Shown: positions 41,695-50,561 of the stretch, one piece after another
Layout: each line of letters starts with the position of its first letter
Position numbering within the stretch: the stretch's first letter is position 1
Source of the DNA: Bog-756 sp963704615
GTDB taxonomy: Bacteria > Actinomycetota > Acidimicrobiia > Acidimicrobiales > RAAP-2
Length of the DNA: 64,000 nucleotides
Assembly (NCBI GenBank): GCA_963704615.1
Contig: OY969923.1
Coordinates: forward strand, 930,001 to 994,000
Direction: 5' to 3'
The notes under the pieces: model-generated
Databases searched by the model: none
What the model was told of the DNA's origin: nothing
What the model saw: only the letters and a program-made list of their open reading frames with translations
Translations under genes and position numbers: made by a program

Positions 41695-42666
41695 ATGTCC
41701 GTCGACACGATCTGGATCCTGGCCGAAGCGGCCGACGGGGCCCCCATCACCACCTCGCTCGAACTGGCCACCGGGGCCCGGTCGCTGGCCGGCACGGTGG
41801 AAGCCGTCGCCTGGGGCGACGCCACCGAGTCGGCCGCGGCCACGCTCGGCGACTACGGGGTGACCACCGTGCACGATGTGGGTGATCTGGGCGGCGCACT
41901 GCCCGGGGCGCCGGTTGCCGCCGCCATCGCTGCCGCCGTGGAAGCAGGTGCCGGCCCCGATGCCATCCTGTTTCCGGCCACCTACGACGGGCGGGACATC
42001 GCCGCCCGGCTGTCGGTGAAGCTCGATCGTCCGGTTCTCACCAACGTGGTCGACCTCACGGCCGACGATGGCGGCCTGGTCACCGAGCACGCCATCTTCG
42101 GCGGCAGCCAGGTGGCGTTCGCCCGTTTCACCGGTGAAGGTCCCGGCATCTACGTGATCCGAGCCAAGTCGTTCGCCGCCGAGCCCGCCGGGGGAGCGCC
42201 GGCCACGGTGGTGGCCGCTCCGGCACCGGACACCGGAGTCACCAGCGCGGCCAAGATCGTGGCCCGCCACATCGAGGAGCGCACCGGGCCCAAGCTCGAT
42301 GAGGCCGACGTGGTGGTCTCGGGAGGTCGCGGCCTCGGTGACAAGGAGAGCTACGCCCTCATCGAGGAGCTTGCCACTCTGCTCCACGGAGCGGCGGGGG
42401 CCAGCCGGGCCATCGTCGACGCCGGCTGGGTCCCCTACTCGCACCAGGTGGGTCAGACCGGCAAGACGGTCAAGCCCACCGTGTACATGGCCTGTGGGAT
42501 CTCGGGCGCGACCCAGCACCTGGTGGGCATGAAGAACTCCAAGAACATCGTCGCCATCAACAAGGACCAGGACGCCCCCATCTTCACCGTGGCCGACCTC
42601 GGGATCGTGGGCGATGTGCACAAGGTGCTGCCCCAGCTGATCGAGGCGATCAAAGCCCGAGGGTGA
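41695..42666 (+). CDS. etfA: Electron transfer flavoprotein alpha subunit
   Basis: 323 residues. The C-terminal FAD domain has VVSGGRGLGDKE, DAGWVPYSHQVGQTGKTVKPTVY and the flavin-binding ACGISGATQHLVGMKNSK, all exact for EtfA. It forms the ETF heterodimer with the preceding gene. The ATG lies a few bases after GGAGAG. No ETF-quinone oxidoreductase is in the window. Confidence 0.95.
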   Translation: MSVDTIWILAEAADGAPITTSLELATGARSLAGTVEAVAWGDATESAAATLGDYGVTTVHDVGDLGGALPGAPVAAAIAAAVEAGAGPDAILFPATYDGRDIAARLSVKLDRPVLTNVVDLTADDGGLVTEHAIFGGSQVAFARFTGEGPGIYVIRAKSFAAEPAGGAPATVVAAPAPDTGVTSAAKIVARHIEERTGPKLDEADVVVSGGRGLGDKESYALIEELATLLHGAAGASRAIVDAGWVPYSHQVGQTGKTVKPTVYMACGISGATQHLVGMKNSKNIVAINKDQDAPIFTVADLGIVGDVHKVLPQLIEAIKARG

Positions 42667-42973
42667 CCGGATGACGCGGCACCCGACGCGGCACCGCTGA
42701 CGCGTCTCGGCCAACGCGGCTTCCCAGGCCGCGGGGTGGGTCCCCGAAGTCGTGCGAAAGGACCACGGCTGGCGAGGGGGGGCGTGCCATACTGACGAGT
42801 CGAAGCCGTCTCGTGCCTGATCCTCAGGGAAGTGATCCCGACCGCGCCCCACCTCCGAAGCCGTCCTGCCTGTAACGGGAGGCTCGGTGGATCGCTGCAG
42901 TCGTCGGGCTTCCGAGCCGCCGGCCCCGGTGTGCCGCTGATCCCTGAGCACGCCTTCCCGGCTGGGGCCGTCC
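42667..42973 (+). other. 307-bp intergenic leader before the acyltransferase gene
   Basis: I see no gene here. It contains a tandem GACGCGGCACC pair (42673-42683 and 42685-42695), a weak CATACT (42788-42793) that could be a -10, and a GGGAAGTGATCCC hairpin arm near 42828-42840. It matches none of the riboswitch consensus motifs I know. The length suggests a long 5' leader. Confidence 0.3.
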
Positions 42974-44881
42974 GTGCCTAGGCCGGTCGAGGGCACCAGT
43001 CCCTATCTCCCCGGGCTCGACGGTATCCGTGCCGTGGCCGTGCTGAGCGTCATCGCCTACCACCTCAATTTCGGGTGGGCCCCCGGTGGCCTGCTCGGGG
43101 TGCAGGTCTTCTTCGTCCTCTCCGGCTACCTGATCACCGACCTCCTGGTGGCCGAGTACGGCCGCCACCACGGGATCGGGCTCAAACAGTTCTGGATCCG
43201 CCGGGCCCGTCGCCTCCTGCCGGCCCTCTACGTGATGATGTTCGTCACCGTCGGATGGGCGACGCTGTTCGAACGCAGCCAACTGTCCACCCTCCGGGGC
43301 GACCTTCCCGCCGGCATCTTCTACGTGAGCAACTGGTGGTTCATCTTCCACCACGTGTCCTACTTCGCCAAGTTCGGCCCGCCGTCCCCGTTCGGGCATC
43401 TGTGGTCACTGGCCATCGAGGAGCAGTTCTACCTGATCTGGCCGCTGGTGGTCCTGGCCGGGTTCCGATGGATCCATGCCAAGCGCACCCGGATCCTCCT
43501 CACCGTGGCCCTGGCTGCCGCCTCGGCATTGGAGATGGCTGTCCTCTATGCCCCAAGTGGTGACCCCACCCGGGTCTACGACGGCACCGACACCCGGGCG
43601 TTCGCCTTGTTGATCGGCGCCGCCTTGGCCATGGTGCTGCCCCGCAACCGGCCCTTTGCCCCCGTCACCCCCAATGCGCGCCGTCTGCTCAACGCGGTGG
43701 GCGGTGCGGCCCTGGTCGGGATCTTCCTGATGTTCTGGCGCACCAACCAGTACGAGACCTTCCTGTACCGGGGGGGCATGGTGCTCCTCGCCCTTCTCAC
43801 CGCGTTGCTCATCGGCGTCACCGTCCATCCCGGATCCCAGCTGCGTTCGGTCCTCGGCTGGGAGCCCCTCCGATGGGTCGGGGAACGCTCGTATGCCATC
43901 TACCTCTGGCACTACCCGATCATCGTCCTGACCACGCCCCTCAACGCACCAGCCAGCATCGTCCGAGGTCTCCTCCAGATCACGGCCACCATTGGTATCG
44001 CCGCGTTGTCGTGGCGGTACATCGAACAGCCGGTTCGGCACGGGGCGCTCGGCCGCCAGTGGGATCGGATCAGGCATCACGAGAGGACCTGGCCCCGGCT
44101 GCCCGCCCTGGGCTGGGTGCTCGTCGTCGGGGTGGTCGTCAACGCCACCATCTGCGGGCTCGGCCTCTTCGGTGTGGTCACCGCGTCGGCCACCGACGCC
44201 GATACCAGGGTCACCAGCATCGTGCCCGCGGTGCACCACCGATCCACCTCGGCGTCGACCACGGTCACCACCGATGGGCCGGCGTTGTCCACGACCACCG
44301 TGCCCCCTCCGGCCGGCCAGGGCGTGACCGCCATCGGCGACTCCATCATGGTGGACGCCGCCCCCTATCTCCAACAGCTGCTCCCCGGGGTTGCCATCGA
44401 TGCTCAGGTCGGCCAGCAGCTCGATCAGGTCCAGACCGCGGTGCCCCAGCTCAAGTCGGAGGGAGCGGTCGGGAACCGGTTGATTCTCGAGCTCGGAACC
44501 AACGGGCCCTACTCGGCTGCGCAGCTGGAGGCGTTGATCAGCTCCTTCGGGCCCATGCAGAGAATCGTTCTGGTCAACACCCGGGTTCCCCGACCATGGC
44601 AACAACAGGTCAACGACACCATCGCGTCGGTGGCCCAGTCGCTTCCGAACGCAACGGTGCTCGACTGGTACGACGACAGCGCCCCCTACCCCCAGTACTT
44701 CTATCCCGACGGCGTCCACCTCGACCCGGCCGGGGCCAAGTACTACGCCTCACTCCTGGCCCAGGCGATCGAAGCTCCGCCGCCGGTCCATCGGAACCCT
44801 GCGCCGCACCCGCCGACCACGTCGGGCTCCGCCCCCCGGGGGCGCGCCGGCACAACGACCTACACCAAGGGCCACGGATAG
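42974..44881 (+). CDS. Membrane acyltransferase (OafA type) with SGNH domain
   Basis: 635 residues. Residues 1-380 form the acyltransferase-3 module with about ten helices: the catalytic start LPGLDGIRAVAVLSVIAYHL, FFVLSGYLITDLL, and HLWSLAIEEQFYLIWPL. After a linker and a further helix (about 380-404) comes a Thr/Ser-rich stalk and an extracytoplasmic SGNH domain: GDSIMVDAAPYL (block I), LELGTNGPY and the catalytic D-x2-H in YPDGVHLD. It O-acylates a surface polysaccharide or peptidoglycan. GTG start. Its 3' end overlaps the convergent SCO1664-like gene by 22 bp. Confidence 0.87.
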   Translation: MPRPVEGTSPYLPGLDGIRAVAVLSVIAYHLNFGWAPGGLLGVQVFFVLSGYLITDLLVAEYGRHHGIGLKQFWIRRARRLLPALYVMMFVTVGWATLFERSQLSTLRGDLPAGIFYVSNWWFIFHHVSYFAKFGPPSPFGHLWSLAIEEQFYLIWPLVVLAGFRWIHAKRTRILLTVALAAASALEMAVLYAPSGDPTRVYDGTDTRAFALLIGAALAMVLPRNRPFAPVTPNARRLLNAVGGAALVGIFLMFWRTNQYETFLYRGGMVLLALLTALLIGVTVHPGSQLRSVLGWEPLRWVGERSYAIYLWHYPIIVLTTPLNAPASIVRGLLQITATIGIAALSWRYIEQPVRHGALGRQWDRIRHHERTWPRLPALGWVLVVGVVVNATICGLGLFGVVTASATDADTRVTSIVPAVHHRSTSASTTVTTDGPALSTTTVPPPAGQGVTAIGDSIMVDAAPYLQQLLPGVAIDAQVGQQLDQVQTAVPQLKSEGAVGNRLILELGTNGPYSAAQLEALISSFGPMQRIVLVNTRVPRPWQQQVNDTIASVAQSLPNATVLDWYDDSAPYPQYFYPDGVHLDPAGAKYYASLLAQAIEAPPPVHRNPAPHPPTTSGSAPRGRAGTTTYTKGHG

Positions 44882-45594
44882 GGAGGCCGGTCTCCCTCGG
44901 GCTCGGGAAACGAGGCCGTCTCGATCAACGCACGAGTGCGTTCGGCCACCGCGTCCCTTTCCGGCGCGGACAGGAGGGAGCCCAGATTGTCAGGCAGCTC
45001 CCCGGCCAGTCGACCGAGGTCGGCCAGCAGCCCGTCGTCCAGGGTGTCGTCGGCGAAATCCCAGATGACCGTGCGCAGCTTCGGTTGGCGGTGGAAGCAC
45101 AGGCCGTGGTCGATCGCCCACAGGCGCCCGTCCGGACCCTTCAGCACATGGCCGCTCTTGCGGTCGGCGTTGTTGGCCACGACGTCGAAGGCGCACACGG
45201 TGCGCAGCGCCTCTTCATGGTGGCCTCCGTCGTAGAGGGTGAAGTAGTGCTGGCTGTAATCGGCCTCGACGAACAGCTGGAGCGATCCCTCGCCCAGGGG
45301 ACCGTCAGGGCGGATCACGGTGGGGGGGACGAGACCCCAGCCGAGCGCCTCGGAGAGCTCGAACGCCGCCGCCTCTCGGCGGTAGAGACCGCCGGGGAAG
45401 TCCCACAACGAGCGCTCGCCCCGGGCGGGTTTGTAGACCGCGCCGAGCGGCGGGCCGCCGTCGGTGTCCAGGGCGACCAGAAAGGTCAGGTTGGAGCTCC
45501 AGGGCAGGCGTCCGACCACCGAGAAGGCGCGGCTGGCCAGCAGTTCGGTGGCCACATCGAGCCCAGGACCGTCGCCCGGGCTCCAAGCGGTCAC
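44860..45594 (-). CDS. SCO1664-family protein (phosphatidylinositol-kinase-like fold)
   Basis: About 244 residues. VYKPARGERSLWDFPGGLYRREAAAFELSEALGWGLVPPT and NADRKSGHVL then AIDHGLCFH are diagnostic for the actinobacterial SCO1664 (TIGR03843) family, which looks like a distant PI3/PI4-kinase catalytic core; activity is unknown. The start is GTG 45594 because it gives a GTGA overlap with the DUF3090 gene, like the rest of this operon; ATG 45630 is the alternative with a 40-bp overlap. Third gene of the operon. Confidence 0.82.
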   Translation of the reverse strand: MTAWSPGDGPGLDVATELLASRAFSVVGRLPWSSNLTFLVALDTDGGPPLGAVYKPARGERSLWDFPGGLYRREAAAFELSEALGWGLVPPTVIRPDGPLGEGSLQLFVEADYSQHYFTLYDGGHHEEALRTVCAFDVVANNADRKSGHVLKGPDGRLWAIDHGLCFHRQPKLRTVIWDFADDTLDDGLLADLGRLAGELPDNLGSLLSAPERDAVAERTRALIETASFPEPEGDRPPYPWPLV

Positions 45595-46088
45595 ACCGCT
45601 GGAGGTCGATGACCGTTCGTCCGTGGGCATTCGTGTCCCGAGGGGTCGAGGGGCGAACCGCACAGCGGGCAGGGCGGCCGGCCGGACTCGACCAGCCGGG
45701 TGGCCTGGATGGCGAAAGCGGCCGCCTGCTCGCGGGAGATGGACAGACGGGCGATGGCGCCGGTCTCGTCCTCGGCCACCAGTTCCTCGATGACCAGGAT
45801 GACCCGGTCTTCGCCCTCGTCGAAGGAGACACCGACGGTGCCCACCACCCAGGCCGGCTCGGCCGGCTCCTCCAGGGGGAGATCGTCGGGGAGGTGTCCG
45901 GGGCGATCCTGGTCCCTGACGATCCGGGCCAGGTAGTCGGCCACCACGGCCACTTGTTGTTTCTCGATCTTGAGGGTGAGCAGGGTCGGTCCCTGCCGGC
46001 ACTGCAGGAGGAAGAGGCGACTGCCCACCGGCCCCACCGTCCCGACGGTGACCCGGTCGGGGGCCGAGAGGTCGTATCCCTCGCTCAT
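45591..46088 (-). CDS. DUF3090 family protein
   Basis: 165 residues. YDLSAPDRVTVGTVGPVGSRLFLLQ at the N-terminus and a C-terminal zinc-ribbon-like CPLCGSPLDPSGHECPRTNGH are defining for DUF3090 (TIGR03847). Function unknown. It overlaps the phosphatase by ATGA and the SCO1664 gene by GTGA, so the three are translationally coupled. Confidence 0.88.
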   Translation of the reverse strand: MSEGYDLSAPDRVTVGTVGPVGSRLFLLQCRQGPTLLTLKIEKQQVAVVADYLARIVRDQDRPGHLPDDLPLEEPAEPAWVVGTVGVSFDEGEDRVILVIEELVAEDETGAIARLSISREQAAAFAIQATRLVESGRPPCPLCGSPLDPSGHECPRTNGHRPPAV

Positions 46089-46747
46089 GCCGGAGCCAGT
46101 TCGTCGAGCGAGGCGGTCGAATTGACGGTGAGGACCAGCGGTCCGGTGTTCCCGTAGGCCACGACCGACACCGAACACGGCGACACCACCAGGCGCTGGA
46201 ACAGATCGAGGGGAGTGCCGGCCGCCGACGACAAGGCCGCTTTGATGGGATCGGCGTGGGACACGGCGACCACCGTCTCCCCCCGGTGCCGGCGGATGAT
46301 GCGGGCGATGGCCGAGGACATGCGCGCCTGCATCTCGAGGAACGACTCCCCGTCGGGGAACCGGAATTCGCTGGGGCACCGCTGGACCTGGGCCCACTCG
46401 GGGCGCTTGGCCAGCGACGTCAGCGTCGCTCCTGTCCACTCCCCGAAGTCGCACTCCACCAGGCCGCGTTCGGTGCGTACCCGCAGGCCGAGCCGCCGGG
46501 CGATGGGCCGGGCCGTCTCGGTGGTTCGCTCGAGGGGCGAGGTGTAAACAGCGACCGGTGGCCGTTTTCCCGCGGCGTCCAGGCCGGCGATGCGTTCGGC
46601 CACCGCTTCGGCCTGCCGGGTGCCCTTGTCGGAGAGGTGCAGTCCCGGGGCCCGGCCGGGGAGCACCTTGCCGGTGGTCGGGGTCGTACCGTGCCGAACC
46701 AGGAGCAGCACGGTCGGTCGGCTGGGAGGTTTCCGTCGGCTGACCAC
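46085..46747 (-). CDS. Histidine phosphatase family protein (MSMEG_4193 type)
   Basis: 220 residues. Histidine-phosphatase catalytic motif LVRHGTTPTTGK (nucleophile His about 19), VYTSPLERTTETA, ECDFGEWTG and the second catalytic His in VAVSHADPIKAAL. It is the first gene of the conserved phosphatase-DUF3090-SCO1664 module usually found beside mshC in actinobacteria; mshC is not here. The GTG is preceded by TACGGT (46756-46761, minus strand) at 8 nt, so the leader is at most 1-2 nt. Confidence 0.87.
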   Translation of the reverse strand: MVSRRKPPSRPTVLLLVRHGTTPTTGKVLPGRAPGLHLSDKGTRQAEAVAERIAGLDAAGKRPPVAVYTSPLERTTETARPIARRLGLRVRTERGLVECDFGEWTGATLTSLAKRPEWAQVQRCPSEFRFPDGESFLEMQARMSSAIARIIRRHRGETVVAVSHADPIKAALSSAAGTPLDLFQRLVVSPCSVSVVAYGNTGPLVLTVNSTASLDELAPA

Positions 46748-46839
46748 GCCCGTTCACCGTACTCCGTCCCCCGGAGACCCCAACCGGCTGGTCCGTTGCC
46801 GACGCGCTCGTCGGTGGGGCCGTCGTCCGTGCTTCGTCC

Positions 46840-46883
46840 GTGCTCAGATCGTGCTCAGATCCGTGCTCAGATCCGTGCTCAGT
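46840..46883. repeat. 12-bp tandem repeat, about 3.7 copies
   Basis: GTGCTCAGATCC-type units follow one another (11, 12, 12 and 8-9 bases) between the histidine phosphatase start and the MMPL stop. A near copy (TCCGTGCTTCG) precedes it. It is short and internally uniform, as if recently expanded. Confidence 0.75.
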
Positions 46884-46891
46884 TGCCCCGC

Positions 46892-49318
46892 TCAGCTGCC
46901 CACACCGGCCAGCGTCAGGACCGCGGGCTCGACCGCCTCGCACCCGTCGAGGGGTCCTTGGTCCTCGGGCTCCACCGGGTCGTGGTCGTGGTCCTCGTCG
47001 GAGAGCTTGGAGGGCCACCAGTTCCACCGGCCGAGCAGCACCACCACCGAGGGAACCAGGAGGGTGCGCACGAAGAAGGTGTCGAGCAGGATCCCCGCGG
47101 CCAGCCCCAGCCCGATCTCTTGCACCTGGGCGTTGCCGGTCACGGTCAGCACCCCGAACGTCCCGGCCAGAATGAGGCCGGCCGAGGTGACCGTGGTGCC
47201 GGTGGCCTCCACCGCCCGACGGACGGCCACCCGGATCGGGGCATGGTGCGCCTCCTCCCGGATCCGGGTCATCACCAAGATGTTGTAGTCCTGGCCCAGG
47301 GCCATGATGAAGATGAACATGAAGAAGGGGAGGACGAAGTTGATGCCGTCCTGCCCCCCGATCAGCTCGAAGACCAGGACGGCCAGGCCCAAGGAGGCCA
47401 GGTAGGAGAGGCCCACACTCACCACCAGGTACAAAGGTGCGACCAGGCTGCGCAGCACGATGGCCAGAAGCAGGGCCAGCACCAGCATCACGATGGGGAT
47501 GATCCGCATCAGGTCATTTCCGGAGAGCGTGCCCACGTCGGCCGCCAACGGGGCATCCCCGGTGACGCCACTGGCCGTGGCTCCGATCGACCGGCCCACC
47601 CGGTCCACCCCGGCGCGCACCGACGGCATGGCCGCGGCGGCTTGGGTGCTGGTGGCGGAGCCGGCCCGCAGCCCGGTCTGGAAGACGATGGTGCGTCCGT
47701 CGGGGCTGATGTACTGGTTCGAGGACTGATAGGCGCTGTAGGTGGCGGCCGACACGGTCACACCTGCAGGTGGCGTGGCCGGCAGCGAGGCCGGGGCACC
47801 GAGGGGAGCCAGTTGATCGTGGGCCTCGGCCAGGTCGGACGCGGCGAGCATGGTGCCATCGGGGTCGAGGGCACCGGTGACGGCGGTGAACTCCCCGGAA
47901 CGGGTCAGGCCCTGTTGGGCCACGTCGAGGACGGCCGGATCGGTCCACACCGACGCCGGCAACTTGAACACCACGGTGGTGGGATCGGTCTCGGCCTCGG
48001 GGAAGTCCGCCGTCAGCACCGCTTGGCCCCGGCCCGAGTCGGAGGTGGCCGGGGCCGGCTGGTCGCTGAATCCATTGGGGGCGTAGGCCAGCATCGACAA
48101 GGCCAGACCACCGAAGATGACCAGGCCGACGACCAAGGTGAGTACCGGCCGCCCCACCACCTTGCCGGCGATGCGACCCCAGGCACCACACTTGGGCACC
48201 TCCACCTTGGGGATGCGGGGCCAGAAGACGCTGCGGCCGAGCACCGCCAACAGAGCGGGCAGCAGGGTCAGGTTGGCCAGCAGGGCCACCCCGATCCCGA
48301 TGGCCAGGGCCGGACCCAGGCCCTGGTAGAGGCCGAAGGTGGCGACCACCACGGTGGCCAGGGCACCCATGACCGTAAGCCCGGAGAAGGTGATCGACTC
48401 GCCCACCTTGCACAGCGAGAAGGCCACCGCGTCGTCGACGCTCTTGCCCCGGCGCAGCTCCTCCCGGAGCCGGAAGATGAGGAACAGTCCGTAGTCGGTG
48501 CCCGCCCCCAGCAGGACCACGATGAGCAGGATGGGGGTGAGGTCGGAGACCTGGACCCCGATATGGGTCGATTCGGCGATGATCGGGCCCGAGGCGATGA
48601 GGGCCACCGCCGAGGGCACCAGGGCGATCACCGGGGCCAGCAGGGCCCGGAAGGTGAGGAACAACAAGGCCACGATGAAAAGCACCGACAACAGCTCGAT
48701 CAGGCTCTGGATGTGACCGTTCTGGTTCTGCTCGTCGACCGAGGCGGCCACCCCGCCGGTCAGGTGCATGACCAGGCCCGGTGGTGCGCCCGAGGTGGCG
48801 AAGGTGGAGCGGAGCTCGGCCACCGTCTCTTGGGCCTGCTTGCTCTGGGAGCCTCCGACCCGTACCTCGACCATGGCCCGGCGCGCCCGGCCGTTGGTCG
48901 ACACTCCTTGGTCGATCACGGTGGTGACTCGCGGAATCGAGCGCATGGCCGCCTCGGCCCGGTCGATGGCGGCATTGTCGGCGGCGGAGAGGACCCCGAC
49001 CGAGGTGGAGGCGACGAAGGTGGTGCCCTTGGTGGTCTTCGACTGGAACGGGGCGTCCAGCGCCTGCGCCTGCACGCTGGGCTCGGAGGCCGGGAGGAAG
49101 TCGGCGTTCCCGGACTTCTCCACGCTGGTGAGAGAGGGGAGCGTGGTGGCGAGGACCACGGTCACGATGATCCAACCGGCGATGATCAGCCAGCGGAAGC
49201 GCACGGTGAACCGTCCTAGGGCGGCGAACAAGCGGTAGTCCTCCGGGGATCGCTGGTTGGACTCAGGTGACGAGCCGCCCTGCAGACGCGCTCGCGCTCG
49301 AGTTGGCGGGCTCTTCAC
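46892..49318 (-). CDS. MMPL-family RND transporter
   Basis: About 808 residues with the RND pattern of two repeats, each with one helix, a large external domain, and five helices. The proton-relay motifs are visible in GAGTDYGLFLIFRLREEL (about residue 330) and ALGQDYNILVMTRIREEA (about 697). Actinobacterial MMPL proteins export lipids, siderophores or drugs. The GTG start at VKSPPTRARARL is used because the first helix follows closely and a TACCAT box lies at 49364-49369. The end of the coding region is next to a 12-bp tandem repeat. Cargo unknown. Confidence 0.87.
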   Translation of the reverse strand: MKSPPTRARARLQGGSSPESNQRSPEDYRLFAALGRFTVRFRWLIIAGWIIVTVVLATTLPSLTSVEKSGNADFLPASEPSVQAQALDAPFQSKTTKGTTFVASTSVGVLSAADNAAIDRAEAAMRSIPRVTTVIDQGVSTNGRARRAMVEVRVGGSQSKQAQETVAELRSTFATSGAPPGLVMHLTGGVAASVDEQNQNGHIQSLIELLSVLFIVALLFLTFRALLAPVIALVPSAVALIASGPIIAESTHIGVQVSDLTPILLIVVLLGAGTDYGLFLIFRLREELRRGKSVDDAVAFSLCKVGESITFSGLTVMGALATVVVATFGLYQGLGPALAIGIGVALLANLTLLPALLAVLGRSVFWPRIPKVEVPKCGAWGRIAGKVVGRPVLTLVVGLVIFGGLALSMLAYAPNGFSDQPAPATSDSGRGQAVLTADFPEAETDPTTVVFKLPASVWTDPAVLDVAQQGLTRSGEFTAVTGALDPDGTMLAASDLAEAHDQLAPLGAPASLPATPPAGVTVSAATYSAYQSSNQYISPDGRTIVFQTGLRAGSATSTQAAAAMPSVRAGVDRVGRSIGATASGVTGDAPLAADVGTLSGNDLMRIIPIVMLVLALLLAIVLRSLVAPLYLVVSVGLSYLASLGLAVLVFELIGGQDGINFVLPFFMFIFIMALGQDYNILVMTRIREEAHHAPIRVAVRRAVEATGTTVTSAGLILAGTFGVLTVTGNAQVQEIGLGLAAGILLDTFFVRTLLVPSVVVLLGRWNWWPSKLSDEDHDHDPVEPEDQGPLDGCEAVEPAVLTLAGVGS

Positions 49319-49419
49319 AGGGACCCCGCGGCCGACGTTTCGTAGCCGGGCCCCCGTTTTCCCATGGTAGGCCCCGGAAAGGTGTTCACTGAGGGCCGAT
49401 CGGCCCAAAACACCCGATT

Positions 49420-49434
49420 ATTAAATGATTTTCA
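49420..49434. promoter_or_regulatory. AT-rich Zur-like element upstream of the MMPL gene
   Basis: The 15-mer ATTAAATGATTTTCA matches the actinobacterial Zur-type palindrome TGAAAATGATTTTCA at 12 of 15 positions. It is the most AT-rich patch in the neighbourhood and lies in the 113-bp gap between the MMPL start and the FrhB stop. A plain AT-rich promoter element is an alternative. Confidence 0.25.
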
Positions 49435-50556
49435 TGTAACCGCAGGGAGGCGGCGGGGCATGGGGACGGCCGTCTCGGGCCAGCGCCGGCGGCTGACCCG
49501 GGCCAGCCGGTGGAGCAAGGCGATGGCCCCGGGGTCGTCGTCGCCCGGCCGGGTCTCGACGGAGCCGTCGGCGATCATCCCGTCGAGGAGGTCCCGGCCC
49601 TTGTCGGTGCGCACCATGGTGAGGGTCCAGTCGTTGAACGCCCCGATGCCCCCGGTGGAGATGTCGGCGTGCTCGGCGGCGAAGTCCGGACAGGTGGTGC
49701 ACCCCTCCCGGGTCCAGGCGTGGGCCTCCTTGAGCGGGATCTCGTGGTACTCGCCGTCACGGGTCCAGACCTGGAACACGCCCTTGATGTTCATCTTGGC
49801 GATGTCGGCCCGGGCGATCCCGTAGCGGGCCTCGAAGAGCTCGGGGAAGATGGCGTCGTCGAAGGTCTTGGAGCACATCAGCCCGATGGTCAGCGACAGC
49901 CGCCGGGCGATCTTTCCCGCCTTGCGGGCGGCCATCACCGGTGGCGCCGACGACTGGCATCCCATCCCCACCAGGGCGATGCGCTCGGCTCCGGCCTCGA
50001 TGGCCTGGGGGTAGGCCAGCGGATTGGCCGAGTAGGTGTAGCGGGAACCGGCCGCGGCCAGAACCTCGGCGCGGGTGGTGGCGACGGCGGGCACCGCCTT
50101 CCAGGTCGAGCCGTCCCCCTCCAGGGTGGAGACCAACGCCGCGTCGATCACGTCGTGCTCGAGGGCCCACACCAAAAGGGCGGAAACCAGCCCGCCGTCC
50201 TGGCCGCACTCGAGGATCTCCGGATCGGTGGCCCGCACCAGCACGGTGTCGGCGGAGACGCCGGCCACCTCCTCGGGGGTCCGCTCCCGGCCGAACAGGT
50301 GGGTTTCGATCTCCGGCTCCCACAGACGGAACCGCGGACAGGCGCGGGTGCACATGGTGCAGCCCTTGATCCCGTGGGTGCAGTTGTCGGGGCCGCCCTC
50401 GGCATCGATGTGGAACGGCTTGTACCGACCACCGGTGTCGTCGTAGGAGAGGACGTCATAGGGGCAGGCCACGATGCAGGCTGCACACCCCGTGCACAGG
50501 CCTGAGGTCACGACCTCGGTGAAGAGCTCGGCCCATTGCGGCTTCTCGGGGGGCAT
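49432..50556 (-). CDS. FrhB-type coenzyme F420 oxidoreductase subunit
   Basis: 374 residues. N-terminal double [4Fe-4S] ferredoxin region LCTGCAACIVACP and CTMCTRACP (about residues 20-75), then an FrhB N- and C-terminal fold with GMGCQSSAPPVMAA and CSKTFDDAIFPE. FrhB proteins use FAD and Fe-S to move electrons to or from F420. No hydrogenase or F420 synthesis gene is in the window, so it is an orphan. The ATG is 6 nt after TAGGGT (50563-50568), implying leaderless expression. Confidence 0.82.
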   Translation of the reverse strand: MPPEKPQWAELFTEVVTSGLCTGCAACIVACPYDVLSYDDTGGRYKPFHIDAEGGPDNCTHGIKGCTMCTRACPRFRLWEPEIETHLFGRERTPEEVAGVSADTVLVRATDPEILECGQDGGLVSALLVWALEHDVIDAALVSTLEGDGSTWKAVPAVATTRAEVLAAAGSRYTYSANPLAYPQAIEAGAERIALVGMGCQSSAPPVMAARKAGKIARRLSLTIGLMCSKTFDDAIFPELFEARYGIARADIAKMNIKGVFQVWTRDGEYHEIPLKEAHAWTREGCTTCPDFAAEHADISTGGIGAFNDWTLTMVRTDKGRDLLDGMIADGSVETRPGDDDPGAIALLHRLARVSRRRWPETAVPMPRRLPAVT

Positions 50557-50561
50557 GGCCT

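Noticed and set aside
46256..49219. A 987-codon open frame antisense to the MMPL transporter
   Set aside because: Composition is Gly/His/Gln/Arg-rich, as expected for the reverse of a membrane protein gene; no domains are visible.
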